From Maniola hyperantus (lineage: Eukaryota > Arthropoda > Insecta > Lepidoptera > Nymphalidae), in the NCBI RefSeq assembly GCF_902806685.2, contig NC_048561.1:7405439-7469438 (forward strand): a stretch of 64,000 bases of DNA, written 5' to 3'. The notes under the pieces are model-generated. The model searched no databases, was not told the origin of the DNA, and saw only the letters and a list, made by a program, of their open reading frames with translations. A program made the translations under genes and the position numbers. Positions 44,401 through 55,213 of the stretch are shown here, in pieces; the first letter of the stretch is position 1; every line of letters starts with the position of its first letter.

Positions 44401-45171
44401 GATAGACACTCTCTCACCATCGGCAAGCGACTCATGATGGCCGACAGGTAAGTTTGGTTGAATGGGGGTACCTTTTATGTTAAACTAGCTTATGCTCGCG
44501 ACTTCGTCTGCGTGGACTACACACATCTTAGACCCCTATTTCACCCCCTTAGCGGTCGAATTTCCAAAAATCCTTTCTTAGCGGATGCCTACGTCATAAT
44601 AGCTATCTGCATACCAAATTTCAGCCCGGCCTGTCCCGTGGTTTAAGCTGTGCGTTGATAGATCAGTCAGTCAGACCTTTTCGTTTTATACTATACTAGC
44701 TTATGCTCGCGACTTCGTCCGCGTGGACTACACAAAATTCAACCCCCTATTTTACTCCCTTAGGGGTTGAATTTTAAAAAATCCTTCCTTAGCGGAAGCC
44801 TACGTCACAAGAGCTATCTGCATGCCAAATTTCAGCGCGATCCGCCCAGTACTTTGAGCTGTGCGTTGATAGATCAGTCAGTCAGTTTTTCCTTTTATAT
44901 ATTTAGAATAAGGGTGTTTTAAATTTTTAATATATATCTACGGGTTTTAGATTTTAAAATTTTTGTTAACAGAATGGGCTACCCCTACATCATAGTGTGC
45001 GGCCGCTCCGCACTGGAGACTCCGCCCCGCTATGAGCTGTACCGGAGCGCCGGGGGCGAAGCTCCCCGGGCGCCGCAGATATTGGACATTCACGAGCTAT
45101 TGGCTACTTTACACGAACAGACTAAAAATAAAATTAATGTAGAATATAGTGAAAAGTGTGTTGTCAAATAA
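38465..45171 (+). CDS. PARS2: Mitochondrial prolyl-tRNA synthetase
   Basis: Ten exons: 38465-38557, 38674-38790, 39042-39176, 39996-40076, 40543-40723, 41495-41670, 42527-42645, 44111-44207, 44302-44447 and 44973-45171. All have GT-AG borders and consistent phases, giving 447 aa, close to known mitochondrial ProRS. It charges mitochondrial tRNA-Pro. The N-terminus MRFLSQIFQPI is hydrophobic with later basic residues, fitting a targeting peptide. Class II motifs are present: motif 1 around GLVRPTSSGLFTVLPLARRA, THEEAI, motif 2 in KYRDEHRPKHGLLRAREF and motif 3 in MGCYGIGVTR. A CASC/CEKC pair in exon 6 matches the cysteine-rich patch preceding IEVGHTF in animal mitochondrial enzymes. The C-terminus matches the anticodon-binding domain (DDRHSLTIGKRL, GYPYIIVCGR). 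The stop overlaps an AATAAA at 45167. Introns are filled with repeats, but no exon is damaged. Confidence -1.
39798..39954. mobile_element. M6 MITE, intact
   Basis: Terminal inverted repeats ACAGTGCGACAAGGCT and AGCCTTGTCGCATTGT, 157 bp, in PARS2 intron 3. It serves as the empty-site reference for the interrupted copy at 26931-27406. Confidence -1.
40132..40515 (+). mobile_element. Second copy of the Jockey/CR1-like LINE 3' fragment
   Basis: Nearly the same sequence as 15110-15490, including the KSYYNVKDYLND coding tail and the TTTGACTTTGAC terminal repeats. It lies in PARS2 intron 4, ending 27 bases before the exon at 40543. The close match suggests recent activity of this family. Confidence -1.
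40988..41446 (-). mobile_element. Two tandem R2 elements in PARS2 intron 5
   Basis: Copies 40988-41218 and 41227-41446 lie in the same direction, separated by TCTTCT. A truncated R1/R2 chimera lies just before them (40744-40940). Confidence -1.
42739..43369 (+). mobile_element. LINE 3' fragment with 13-bp target duplication
   Basis: A 118-codon frame (42761-43117) resembles the C-terminal region of CR1/Jockey-type reverse transcriptases (KLTLFKAYCQTFYTGGLW, NNGFRILLGLPRFCSASG). The insert has an ATTAA-repeat tail and is flanked by the 13-bp duplication TTAAATATATATA at 42739-42751 and 43357-43369. It sits inside the M1-derived repeat array in PARS2 intron 7. Confidence -1.
43370..43800. repeat. 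36-bp tandem array made of a MITE terminal repeat
   Basis: About twelve copies of a 36-bp unit with GGTTGTAACCAGAACGCTAA followed by CAAAAATATATATAG. The first part is the terminal inverted repeat of the M1 MITE family. Because 36 is divisible by three, the array gives long artificial open frames on both strands. One more unit lies at about 42695-42730, before the LINE insertion. Confidence -1.
44485..44910 (+). mobile_element. Two tandem R2 elements in PARS2 intron 9
   Basis: CTAGCTTATGCTCGCGACTT at 44485 and at 44696; each ends with a TCAGTCAG run and CTTTTATA. Same arrangement as the pair at 40988, but on the other strand. Confidence -1.
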
Positions 45172-45172
45172 A
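45167..45172 (+). terminator. Possible polyadenylation signal overlapping the PARS2 stop
   Basis: AATAAA spans the TAA stop codon (45169-45171). The next 30 bases are T-rich with GTGTTTTATTT. If used, the mRNA would have almost no 3' UTR. Confidence -1.
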
Positions 45173-45194
45173 ATGTTATTTAATTTAAATATTG

Positions 45195-45540
45195 TGTTTT
45201 ATTTAATTCTATGGACCTTATTTTTTTTTCTTTTTTTAATGAAAATATTACAATAAAACTTAAAGTTAGCCTTTGCCCGCGTGGAATGGTGCCAAGAATG
45301 GTGCTGGCTGCATTTCCGCGCTGGACAGCCAGGCTGATCCGTTGCGCAAAAAATGAGCCAGCCCTTTTGTCACCAGATGAGGCTATTAATCGCGGTGAAT
45401 TTTTTTTTGCACTCAGACTCCATGGCCCCAGGGTCTCCACAGCAAACGGAACAAAAATGTAACTGTTGATAAGAGAGGCATACTTGCGCCGCTTGCCGTT
45501 TTCAGCTGTTTCTGCTGCGGCTCCCGGTCTTGGACCTTAT
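45195..45540 (-). pseudogene. Reverse-transcriptase C-terminal fragment
   Basis: The minus strand encodes AAAETAENGKRRKYASLINS then FVPFAVETLGPWSLSAKK and QRISLAVQRGNAAS. I recall this pattern from the C-termini of non-LTR retrotransposon polyproteins. It lies just downstream of PARS2 in convergent orientation and has no upstream RT core, so it is a remnant. Confidence -1.
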
Positions 45541-45885
45541 AATACATCTAAATATATGAAAGGAAAAGGTGACTGACTGATCTATGGACGCACAGCTCAA
45601 ACTACTGGACGGATCGGGCTAGGCATGCAGATTGCTATTATGACGTAGACATCCGCTAAGAAAGGATTTTTGAAAATTCAACTCCTAAGGGGGTGAAATA
45701 GGGGTTTGAAATTTGTGTAGTCCACGCGGACGAAGTCACGAGCATAAGCTAGTACAATATAAGTATATTGTTTGAGGAACCTGTGTATGATTGTACCCAA
45801 GTACTCACAGGATTTTTAAAAATCTAAACGCGAACGAAGTGGCGGCCATCAGCTAATTTGTAAATAGTTGTTATTTTAAATCATC

Positions 45886-46260
45886 ATCATCATCAACCGA
45901 TAGACGTCCACTGCTGGACATAGGTCTCTTGTAGGGACTTCCACACGCCACGGTCTTGCGCCGCTGCCATCCAGCGGCTCCCGCAGACTCGTCTGATGTT
46001 TTCCGTCCACCTAGTGGGGGTCTTCCAACGCTGCGTCTTCCGGTACGAGGTCGCCATTCCAGCACCTTGGGACCCCAACGTCTATCGGTTGTACGAACTA
46101 TGTGCCCTGCCCATTGCCACTTCAGCTTCGCAACCCGTTATACGGATATGAGCTATGTCGGTTACTCTAGTTCTCCTACGGATCTCCTCATTTCCTCATT
46201 GATGACGTAGAGAAACTCCGCACATAGCTCTCTCCATGGCGCGCTGAGTGACTGAGCTTT
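45886..46260 (-). mobile_element. RTE-like LINE 3' fragment
   Basis: Minus-strand copy of the element at 36351: KTPTRWTENIRRVCGSRWMA and SLQETYVQQWTSIG, tail ATGATGATGATT. Frameshifted relative to the 36.4-kb copy. Confidence -1.
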
Positions 46261-46309
46261 CTTATGAGGCCCATAGTTAGCGTTATTGTTATTTTAAACA
46301 GATATCAAA

Positions 46310-46372
46310 AATTGCGGAACCGGCAGGATTCGAACCTACGTCCCCCTCGGTATACCGGAGCGGTTCACTTGC
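46310..46372 (-). mobile_element. tRNA-like SINE head
   Basis: Minus strand: GGTATACCGAGGGGGACGTA and GGTTCGAATCCTGCCGGTTC. A similar head at 39585-39655 (minus, GGTTCGAATCCTGCCCGTC) and another at 61318-61395 (minus). Degraded arms argue against true tRNA genes. Confidence -1.
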
Positions 46373-46732
46373 CGTCAGTGCGAGATACGGAGAGAGAATG
46401 CTGATATTATTATTTTCGTTCAGTACACCGTTTTGTTGGTCTGCTCTTACTTTATTGGTTCGGTAGGTACTTGGGTAGATACCTACTCGTGTTTTAGGAT
46501 CATGTTGGTGTGACACTGACAGGCGTGTGGAGTTTGGCGCGTCAGCACATCGGCAGGCGACGAAACAAGCCATTTAACCCGACTGATAAGTGCTAATAGA
46601 AAACCAGTGAATCGCTCCTTTGTTCGCCCGAGGACACGGTACATGAGCGGGGCGGATGTTATTTGTAAAAAAGTTTTTGAAGTAAAATTTCTCTTAGCGC
46701 GATTTGAGAGCACTACAGCACAGAGTAGGACT

Positions 46733-47025
46733 ACCCGATTCTCTAGTCTCTCTCTAAACTAATTTTAGAGTATCTGCATCCTTTTCTTTTTACGAATGCT
46801 AAAAAAGGAACGGAACATGACTTTCACATTTAAAGACTCTAAATTTTAGTGCACAATACAAATTTAAACAGTAGGTTCGCGATTGCATGCGAAAATCACG
46901 GGTTTTACCATCTAAAAATTAAATTTAAAACTGTCAAACTGTGTCTGTCCTTTTCATATTACATTAGTAAGAAGAGCATGAGAATACTCTAAAATTAGGT
47001 TGTGCTCAAAATTAGCCCCAGTGTC
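46733..47025. repeat. M5 repeat, copy 1
   Basis: About 290 bp nearly identical to 49480-49762; ends CTAAACTAATTTTAGAGTA and ACTCTAAAATTAGGTTG in inverted form. No frame. Probably a TIR element. Confidence -1.
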
Positions 47026-47038
47026 TTTCTTCTTAATA

Positions 47039-47766
47039 TACAGGGTGTAACCAGAACACTAGCAAAAACTTAGCGTTCTTGTTATACTACCTAAAGACAA
47101 TCCTATACCAATAACCATTTGCCCCATTTTGTAGTTTTAGTGATTTAGTATCTTTCAAACCTGCAATGTATAGCGTGCAAAACTCGGGTCAATGCCCAGC
47201 CCACGACGCGGCATTGATTCCGAGTAGCCTACTTACGCAATGTTTATTGACCTCTAGCGTCAGTCAGATGTTTTAGTTGCAATATATCATTAACTTTTAC
47301 AAAATAAAGAATTTTTTCGAGGTTTTTTTGGTGTTATCAATTCAATTCAATTCAAATTTCTTTATTGCGAATATGGGTAGGTAAACAGTGCTTATATTAC
47401 AAAACAAAAAGGTAGAGCCAAATTCTGCCTATTAGCATGCAATATGTTATGATATACCTAACAATGTGTACATCGTTTTGATAAAATTAGTCACATAATA
47501 TTACTAAGTATTTATCATGTCAGTAATCATCAGCAGGGCGATTGTCTAAAACCTGCATCAATCATTATTACAATCTCAATTGTTCTGATTGGCTGAATTT
47601 GCGCGATTTCTGTTGCAACAATGCATTGTGGCCAATAGTGAGCGAGCATTAACCAATCAGAGATGTTTGCGATCGTGACATTGTAGCTGTCAAACAACCG
47701 CGGTAGAGCCACTGTACTATCATCTGTCTTCGATTTTGCTAGCGTTTTGGTTAAACACCTTGTATA
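47039..47766. mobile_element. M1 MITE with two insertions
   Basis: M1 ends at 47039 (CAGGGTGTAACCAGAACACT) and about 47766. The interior is interrupted by a minus-strand retroelement 3' end (about 47340-47515, TTCAATTCAATTCAAATTTC) and by a separate MITE-like block (47538-47727) with CAATCAGAG/CTGATTGG elements. A 162-codon frame crossing these parts is not a gene. Confidence -1.
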
Positions 47767-48509
47767 TGTCGGTCCGCTCCTCTCGTCAGCGTACTCACAG
47801 CCGCGTGTTATCAGTTCACGGGTCATTTCCCGCGGCCATTTCGTCGCGGTATAACTGTGGCACAGCGCCACGGAATGGCGGCTCGAGGTACAAACAAACG
47901 GCCACCGGATAGCTACACATAAAGATCGGGTATAATTAAGAATGTTTATTGTCTTTTCCCTTTTAAAACGTATTATTACTTGACTAGCGACCCGCCCCGG
48001 CGTGCCCCGGCTTCGCACGGGTGCTATGTAGATACTAATTACGATGTCAGTGTGGTTATCATTACCCTTATTATAAATGCGAAAGTGTGTTTGTTTGTTT
48101 GTTTGTTGGTTTGTCCTTCAATCATGTCGCAACAGAGACACCGATCGACGTGTTTTTTGCATGGATATAGTTAATTAAAGACCTGGAGAGTGACATAGGC
48201 TACTTTTTATTCCGGAAAATCAAAGAGTTCCCACGGAAGGAAACCTTTATACCTACTATTTCCTCATGATGTTTTCCTTCGCTGTTAAAGTTAAATTATG
48301 TTACTTAATTAAATTAATTATTAGGTTATTATTTATATTTTTATTTATAATACACGCGCGTATATTTATATTTTTAAACTCTGGCTAAGCTGTGCAACCA
48401 TTTAGGGTTACAATAAGAACGAAACGTCGTATTGTGGAATTAGGTTATAATTATAATTATTGTAATCTGTTTTGGATGCTAATCTATGTATATAAAATAC
48501 ATTATAAAT

Positions 48510-48752
48510 CTATATATATAAAAGAAAAAGGTGACTGACTGACTGACTGACTGAATGACTGACTGACTGACTGATCTATCAACGCACAGCTCAAACTACT
48601 GGACGGATCGGGCTGAAATTTGGCATGCAGATAGCTATTATGACGTAGGCATCCGCTAAGAAAGGATTTTTGAAAATTAAACTCCTAAGGGGGTGAAATA
48701 GGGTTTTGAAATTTTGTAGTCCACGCGGACGAAGTCGCGAGCATAAGCTAGT
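48510..48752 (-). mobile_element. R2 short retroelement
   Basis: Full minus-strand copy with an extended GACTGACTGACT run. Other R2 copies: 6098-6312 (plus), 7373-7565, 12841-12925, 22015-22130, 42165-42350, 45545-45753, 50283-50490, 50520-50685, 52437-52628 (all minus). Confidence -1.
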
Positions 48753-48784
48753 AAATAAATAAAATTAAAGCAAGCAAGCCTAGT

Positions 48785-49085
48785 AGTCTAGTAATCTATA
48801 GTTGGCCAGGTGGTAAACCGGTCTCATCCTAAGAGAGAACCCGTGCCAGGATCGAACCCCGAACAACCCACCACCTCCCATGGCCCCACCAGCCTCGTGG
48901 TTATATGGGGCGAAACGTGGGAGGGCGCCCGTTCGGTACTTGCTCGATGACTCTTTCCCGGGGCGCCTTCTTGACTCCCTACAAATTATTTCTATCCTTT
49001 CCTTGTCCCTTTTTGCCTTTTTCCCCTTTCTGGGGCAGACGAACCCCGAACAGACTGAAGTCTTAACCACTAGGCTATTAGGGCT
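48785..49085 (-). mobile_element. tRNA-like SINE split by an insert with 13-bp duplication
   Basis: SINE head (minus) at 49053-49085 (AATAGCCTAGTGGTTAAGAC) and body at 48785-48852. The insert 48866-49039 is flanked by perfect copies of CGAACCCCGAACA (48853-48865, 49040-49052). The 174-bp insert is GC-rich on one side and pyrimidine-rich on the other. Confidence -1.
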
Positions 49086-49263
49086 ATCTTAATTATGCAG
49101 GTACCAGGGCATTATAAATCATCGCAAGTAACGGATAGCCGGCGTGACGGACGGACGGACGGCGCACCTGACTGGGCTTTGGGTAATAAATCGTCTAATA
49201 TTATACAAGATTACGGAGTTTAGCTACCTTAGATTACCTTATGCTACTAGATGAGTAGTTAAC

Positions 49264-49446
49264 AGTACGCTACAGAAAGTAATGTACATCGGCCTTTAGA
49301 ATGACATTTCGGCTTTGTAGAGCATTGTCTCTGTCACTCATACGGTCGTACCATAACGTTTTTTTTGGTCTCAACGACAGAGACAATGCTCTAAAAATCT
49401 ACCTTTTCCTTCTAAAGTTCGATGTACATTACTTTCTGCTGCGTAC
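49264..49446. mobile_element. M2 MITE, near complete
   Basis: Ends ACAGAAAGTAATGTACATCG and CGATGTACATTACTTTCTG; best preserved copy of the family here. Confidence -1.
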
Positions 49447-49479
49447 TGTACTTACTCTTATTTTTAGTTAGCCATGGCC

Positions 49480-49762
49480 CCGATTCTATAGTCTCTCTCT
49501 AAACTAAATTTAGAGTATCTGCATCCTTTTCTTTTTACTAATGCTAAAAAAGGAACGGAACATGACTTTCACATTTAAAGACTCTAAATTTTAGTGCACA
49601 ATACAAATTTAAACAGTAGGTTCGCGAGTGCATGCGAAAATCACGGGTTTTACCATCTAAAAATTAAATTTAAAACTGTCAAACTGTGTCTGTCCTTTTC
49701 ATATTACATTAGTAAGAAGAGCATGCGAACACTCTAAAATTAGGTTGTGCTCAGAATGAGTG
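49480..49762. repeat. M5 repeat, copy 2
   Basis: Second near-identical copy, preceded by GGCCCCGATTCTATAGTC. The high identity to copy 1 indicates recent spread. Confidence -1.
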
Positions 49763-51169
49763 CCATTTGACGATTTATATATTAGAATAGAATAGAAATA
49801 CATTTCACAAATACATTAAGAAAAATTACGTATAAAGCCTTTTTGTATACTTACCTAAAATACCTACCTTACAGTGAGTAGCCTGTACTAAATCACGAAC
49901 AAAAATCTTACGAAAATTAATACAAAACGTACTTAATATTTTTATCCCAATTTATTGTTTTTCATTTTAACATCTTTGCAGAATGTCCTTCTGTACCTGG
50001 GGGCTGATTTGTCAGTTAGTCAGTCAGTTTCTCCTCTTGCTTTTTTCCGCGACTTCTTTCGCATATTTTATACTTGTCATCTTTCATTTAGCAACATTCA
50101 GTTTAATGGCGTGTGAACAGATAACGTGAAATGATGTTTTATGAATAACTAGCTTTTACTCGGGACATTTTTTGCATTTTATAGCACTTGGGGTAAATGT
50201 AGCTGTCTATCAATGAAATAATTTTCAAAATGGAATCCTTAAGTAGGTATTTCCAGAGAGTTAAGTAGTTAGTCATCAAATCTATATATATAAAAGGAAA
50301 AGGTGACTGACTGACTGACTGACTGACTGACTGATCTATCAACGCACAGCTCAAACTACTGAACGGATCGCGCTGAAATTCGGCATGCAGATAGCCATTA
50401 TGATGTAGGCATCCGCTAAGAAAGGATTTTTCTCAATTCAACCCCTAAAGGATTAAAATAGGGGTTTGAAGTTTGTATGAAACTCTGTCAGTTTTGAAAT
50501 TAGAATTGCGAAATTTTTTAATCTATATTAAAAGGAAAAGGTGACTGACTGACTGACTGACTGACTGACTGATCTATCAACGCACAGCTCAAACTACTGG
50601 ACTGGTGGTGGGTAACCCTAATGGTGTTAAATAGGGGTTTAAAATTTGTGTTGTCCACGCGGACGAAGTCGCGGGCAAAAGCTAGTATCCAATATAATAC
50701 TTATGTAGGGACATCCAATTTACAAACATTAGGTACCTACCTACTTCTTTAAAATATTCGTGAAGACTTGAAATAAACAAAGGCTAAATGACTCTAAAAT
50801 GGCGGTCTTTCCTTATAATCTCCACCCTACAATAGCTAACCCTGTAATAACGCGGGGTAAATGTAGCCGTCGTACATTTAGCCACATTTAGTTAAATGGC
50901 GCGTGAACAGATAACGCGAAATGATGTGCTAATTTATGAGTTATGTTCCGCGGGAAACGGTCGCGATGACCTGCGGCAGTCACCAATAGATATCGGTTAA
51001 TGGTATTAACTAAAAGTTTGAATTAACGGCTTTTATCATTGCCTATAAGTATTTAAAAAATCTAAATAACAGTGCGCCTAAAATGAATTTGAGTATTTCA
51101 TGTATGTAGAACCGAGTCATTTAGCGGGCGGATGCTTGGAGTTTCTCTACTAGATCAAATCAGAAATGA

Positions 51170-51415
51170 GAAGATCCGTAGGAGAACTAGAGTAACTGAC
51201 ATAACTCAGCGGGTTGCGAAGCTGAAGTGGCAATGGGCAGGGCACATAGTTCGTTCAACCGATAGACGTTAGGGTCTCACAGGAAATCTCAGCGTAGGAA
51301 GACCCTCTACTAGATATCAAACGAATCGCAGGGAGCCGCTGGATGGCGGCGGCGCAAAGACGTGGCGCGTGGAAGTCCCGACAAGATACCTATATCCAGC
51401 TGTACCAAACTTGAA
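51170..51415 (+). mobile_element. RTE-like LINE 3' fragment, degraded
   Basis: Third copy of the same 3' end (TAACTGACATAACTCAGCGG, then GGGCACATAGTTCGTTCAAC), with deletions. It is followed directly by an M2 MITE. Confidence -1.
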
Positions 51416-51434
51416 GCTTCTACATTAACCGGCA

Positions 51435-51600
51435 TGAAAAATTGTACATCGACTATTAGAAACTGGTTTTGGCTTCGTAGAGCATCGTCTCTGTCACTTA
51501 TACCTATGTGACGTTGTGTCGGTCTCGACGACAAAGACAATACTCTACAAAACCGCTATCTCTTTCGAAAGTTCGATGTACAATATTTCCTGCTAAGTTA
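51435..51600. mobile_element. M2 MITE
   Basis: TTGTACATCGACTATTAGAA to TTCGATGTACAATATTTCCT; follows the degraded RTE-like fragment. Confidence -1.
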
Positions 51601-51779
51601 TGTAGTTCCTTGTATATCATGGGATTCCGCAAAGTATTCTTCTTCTAAGTAGGTACCTATTCAGAAGCCATAGTATTTCCATTTGATATTGTAATGCAGA
51701 AATAAAAAGCTTTCGCTCTTAGCTAATAATTCAAAGCGCGTAGTTTTGCTCGCGACACGACATTTCACGGTTGGCAGCA

Positions 51780-51950
51780 CTGCGCTCTCGGCGGGAAAAA
51801 TTGTGCAACTGTCAATGTCAGGAAACAAATTGGTTTTTTTCCTTTTCGTGGTCGAGTTGCGGAAACATGGCGGAGAGAGGGGACATTGACAATTTTTCTT
51901 TGTCATTTATTTATCAATTTATCAGCTCTACGATTATTTCAACTTTATAG
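51780..51950 (+). other. GC-richer block with a start codon in an ATGGCGGAG context
   Basis: The sequence around GGTTGGCAGCACTGCGCTCT to GGTCGAGTTGCGGAAACATG looks like a housekeeping promoter and 5' UTR. The ATG at 51867 opens only 27 codons and no donor is visible, so no gene is claimed. It ends at the left direct repeat of the foldback element. Confidence -1.
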
Positions 51951-51955
51951 ATAAC

Positions 51956-52248
51956 TATTTTAGCGTTTAAACTACCGTGAGTGATTTCCATTATAAATAC
52001 TATCTGTCCCGGCTTACTCACGTGTGTAGTCGACGTTAGCCCGACTAGTTTCGAACCCATCCGGGGTCCTTTTTCAAGGGAGTCCGTCCGCGCACGCGCC
52101 GCGGTTTTGACTCGCGGTCTCAGTCAAAACCGCGGCGCGTGCGCGGACGGACTCCGTTGAAAAAGGACCCCGGATGGGTTCGAAACTAGTCGGGCTAACG
52201 TCGACTACACACGTGAGTAAGCCGGGACAGATAGTATTTATAGATAAC
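51956..52248. mobile_element. Foldback element with 120-bp near-perfect inverted arms
   Basis: Bases 51993-52112 and 52122-52241 are reverse complements with one mismatch, separated by a 9-base loop. The inner arms are very GC-rich (CGCGCACGCGCCGCGG). A 12-bp direct repeat TTTATAGATAAC at 51944-51955 and 52237-52248 may be a target duplication. No protein is encoded. Confidence -1.
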
Positions 52249-52282
52249 GTTTTACTCAATAGATGTTTGAATATTTTTTTGT

Positions 52283-52435
52283 AGTGGAAAAGCGGTGATA
52301 ACCTAGTGGTTAAGACGTCGGCCTTCTTTTGGGAGGTCGGGGGTTCGATCTCGAGTTGTATGTCTAAAGCGTTTTGAGGAATTAATTTATATTACTTAAA
52401 TAATTTAACGTCGCGAAGAAACCGACGCCTAAATA
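52283..52435 (+). mobile_element. tRNA-like SINE head
   Basis: GTGATAACCTAGTGGTTAAG and GGGGGTTCGATCTCGAG. No folded tRNA is supported. It follows the foldback element. Confidence -1.
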
Positions 52436-53187
52436 GTCTAAATGCATAAAAGGAAAAGGCTGACTGATCTATCAACGCACAGCTCAAACTACTGGACAGG
52501 AGCAGATAGCTATTATGACGTAGGCATCCGCTAAGAAAGGATTTTTGAAAATTCAACCCCTAGGGGGTGAAATAGGGGTTTGAAATTTGTGAAGTCCACG
52601 CGGACGATCGTCGCGAACATAAGCTAGTTTTATAATATGGGTGGTGACTAGAGAATAAACGAGTTTGAAATATATAAAAGCGAAGAGTTTGTCTGAAAAT
52701 ATAACAGTTTTTCAACGTTTTTTCCAACAATTAAGTAAATCTCGCCGCGAAATGAAACAAAACAATTAAACTCCACAGCGTGCTGCGTGCGACGTCTCAT
52801 TGTGTATGTACGTATGTATGATACAGGTGTCGTCCCGTTTCTGAACATACACCGTAATGGCGGTGGCGTGGTTTTTAATATTTTTAAAATGTCGTGAGCG
52901 GCATGCGGGTGGTGCGGTTCCATTATATTTTACTAGCTGATGCCCGCGACTTCGTCCGCGTGGTATTAGGTTTTTAAAAATCCCGTGGGAACTCTTTAAT
53001 TTTCCGGGATCAAAAGTAGCCTATGTCCTGCCCCGGGATGCAAGCTATCTCTATACCAAATTTCATCAAAATCGGTTAAACGGATGGGCCGTGAAAAGCT
53101 AGCAGATAGACAGACAGACAGACAGACGGACAGACAGACACACTTTTGCATTTATAATATTAGTATGGGTATTAATAAGATTGACGA

Positions 53188-53410
53188 CCTCCATGGCGCA
53201 GTGATAAGCGCTGTGCTCTTATTAATGGGAGGTCCCGGGTTCAATTCCTGGCAGGGGTTTGGAATTTTATCATTTCTAAATTTCTGGTCTGGTCTGGTGG
53301 GAGGTTTCGGGCGTGGCTAGTTCCCAACCTACCGGCAAAGCCGTGCCGCCAAGCGATTTAGCGTTCCGGTACGATGCCGTGTAGAAACCAAAGGGGCATG
53401 GGTTTATTAA
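53188..53410 (+). mobile_element. tRNA-derived SINE, second family
   Basis: Head CATGGCGCAGTGATAAGCG, box B GGGTTCAATTCCTGGC, body with AACCTACCGGCAAAGCCGTG. The same body lies on the minus strand at 19880-20065, next to GILT exon 5, and a related head at 54990-55135 (minus). Confidence -1.
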
Positions 53411-55213
53411 AAAACTGCCGTACCCCTTCCAGGTTAACAGGTGAGATTGCAGTCAAAGGCTAACTTATATATCTGAATTTTAAAAAAAAACAAAAATTAT
53501 TAACTAAGTACCTATGCAGAATTTAATTTTATCAATAAAAGGTCTTAGTGCAGAACTGATAGAGCCTGTTGGTATGTATTCTGAGTCAACTTGTGACTTT
53601 TATAACACTAGCTGACGCCCGCGACTTCGTCCGCGTGGATTTAGGTTTTTAACAATCCCGTGGGAACTCTTTGGGTTTCCGGGATAAAAAGTAGCCTATG
53701 TCACTCTCTAGGTCTTTGACTATACCCATGCAAAAAATCACGTCAATACGTTGCTCCGTTGTGACCTGATTGAAAGACAAACCAACATAAACAAACAAAC
53801 ACACTTTTGAATTTATTGTAAAGGGTAATATTAAAGTATTCAAGTTCGTGGGGCCGGCACGTGAAAATCTGGCATGACGAGTTCGTTGCTTTTTAGTTGG
53901 CAGAAATGCCGTGCCGTTTGCCGTCATCTAATGGAAACCCGCGGCTACACGCGGGCCAACCAAATACTTCTTATTTTGCGCTGCGCCCGAACGACGCGAT
54001 TTGAATTGTTCCCACGTACTACGAAATACGAATGTCCTTTGATTTTTTTACCTCAGAGCAATTAAGAGCTCGGAATTATTTCAGCGATTTATGCTTCCCC
54101 GGCACAAACACATTTTTGTTTTCTAACAAATATTAAACGCTCGTGAGGGTAATTGGATTTTTTCAACAAAGCTTGTAGATGCTTGTAGATCCATAGTTAC
54201 CATTACGGGCCCAGTACAACCCGCAGCCTATTTTCAACAATTAATTTTTATAAAAAACTAGCTGCCCCGGCGAACTTCGTACCGCCTAACAGTCGATTCT
54301 TTTCAGGCAATTTTTCTCTTAGTAAGAACCATCCTCGTACTTCAAGGAATATTATGAAAAAAGAATTAGCGAAATCGGTTCAGATTCTCTTCTCGAGATT
54401 TGCGATCAGCAACTCATTCAGCGATTCATTTTTATATAGGTATATAGATAATGTATTCAGATTGCTGCTGCCGAGGTTCTACAATGCGTCGCTGATGTTT
54501 GCGAATGCTCATACTGTAAGCAATTATGATATACTAGCTGAAGCCCGCGACTTCGTACGCGTGGATTTAGGTTTGAAATGATGATGATGATTTTCCGGGA
54601 TAAAAAGTAGCCTATGTCACTCTCCAGGTCGTAAACTATATATATTATCCATGCAAAAAATCACGTCGATCCGTTGCGACGTGATTGAAGGACAAACCAA
54701 CAAACAAACACACTTTCGCATTTATATATTAAATTATTTAAAACTATTATGCATAAAAATAAATAAATCTGTTTTAGAATATACAGGCTAAACCCTTTCA
54801 TATGATACCCCACTTGGTATAGTTGTCTTTCTTTGAAAATACTAATTACTTGTGATGTGACCACAAATCCACGGTTTTCGGATTTATTTCTTTACTTGTG
54901 CTATAAGACCTACCTACCTGCCGAATTTCATGATTCTATAGGTCAACGGGTTATAGGTTTTTTGCGGTACGGAACCCTAAAAAATCCATCCCAGGCCCTT
55001 AATTGCAACCTCATCTGGTGGTAAGTGATGACGCAGTCTAACTTGGAAGGGGGAGACAATTTAGAAATTACGAAATTGCCTTTGCCAGGAATCGAACCCT
55101 ACACCTCACAGCGCTCACCACTGCGCCAATGAGGTTGTTTCATACAAAGATTAGCTTGTCATCAAATATCATACTTACGGTAGAAATACTTAGGAAATAG
55201 AAATACTGATACT

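Noticed and set aside
47530..48018. 162-codon minus-strand frame
   Set aside because: It crosses M1 ends, another MITE and unrelated sequence; no domain or splice evidence.
48780..49092. Frames of 70-96 codons in the GC-rich SINE insert
   Set aside because: They cross the duplication junctions of an insertion and show no family.
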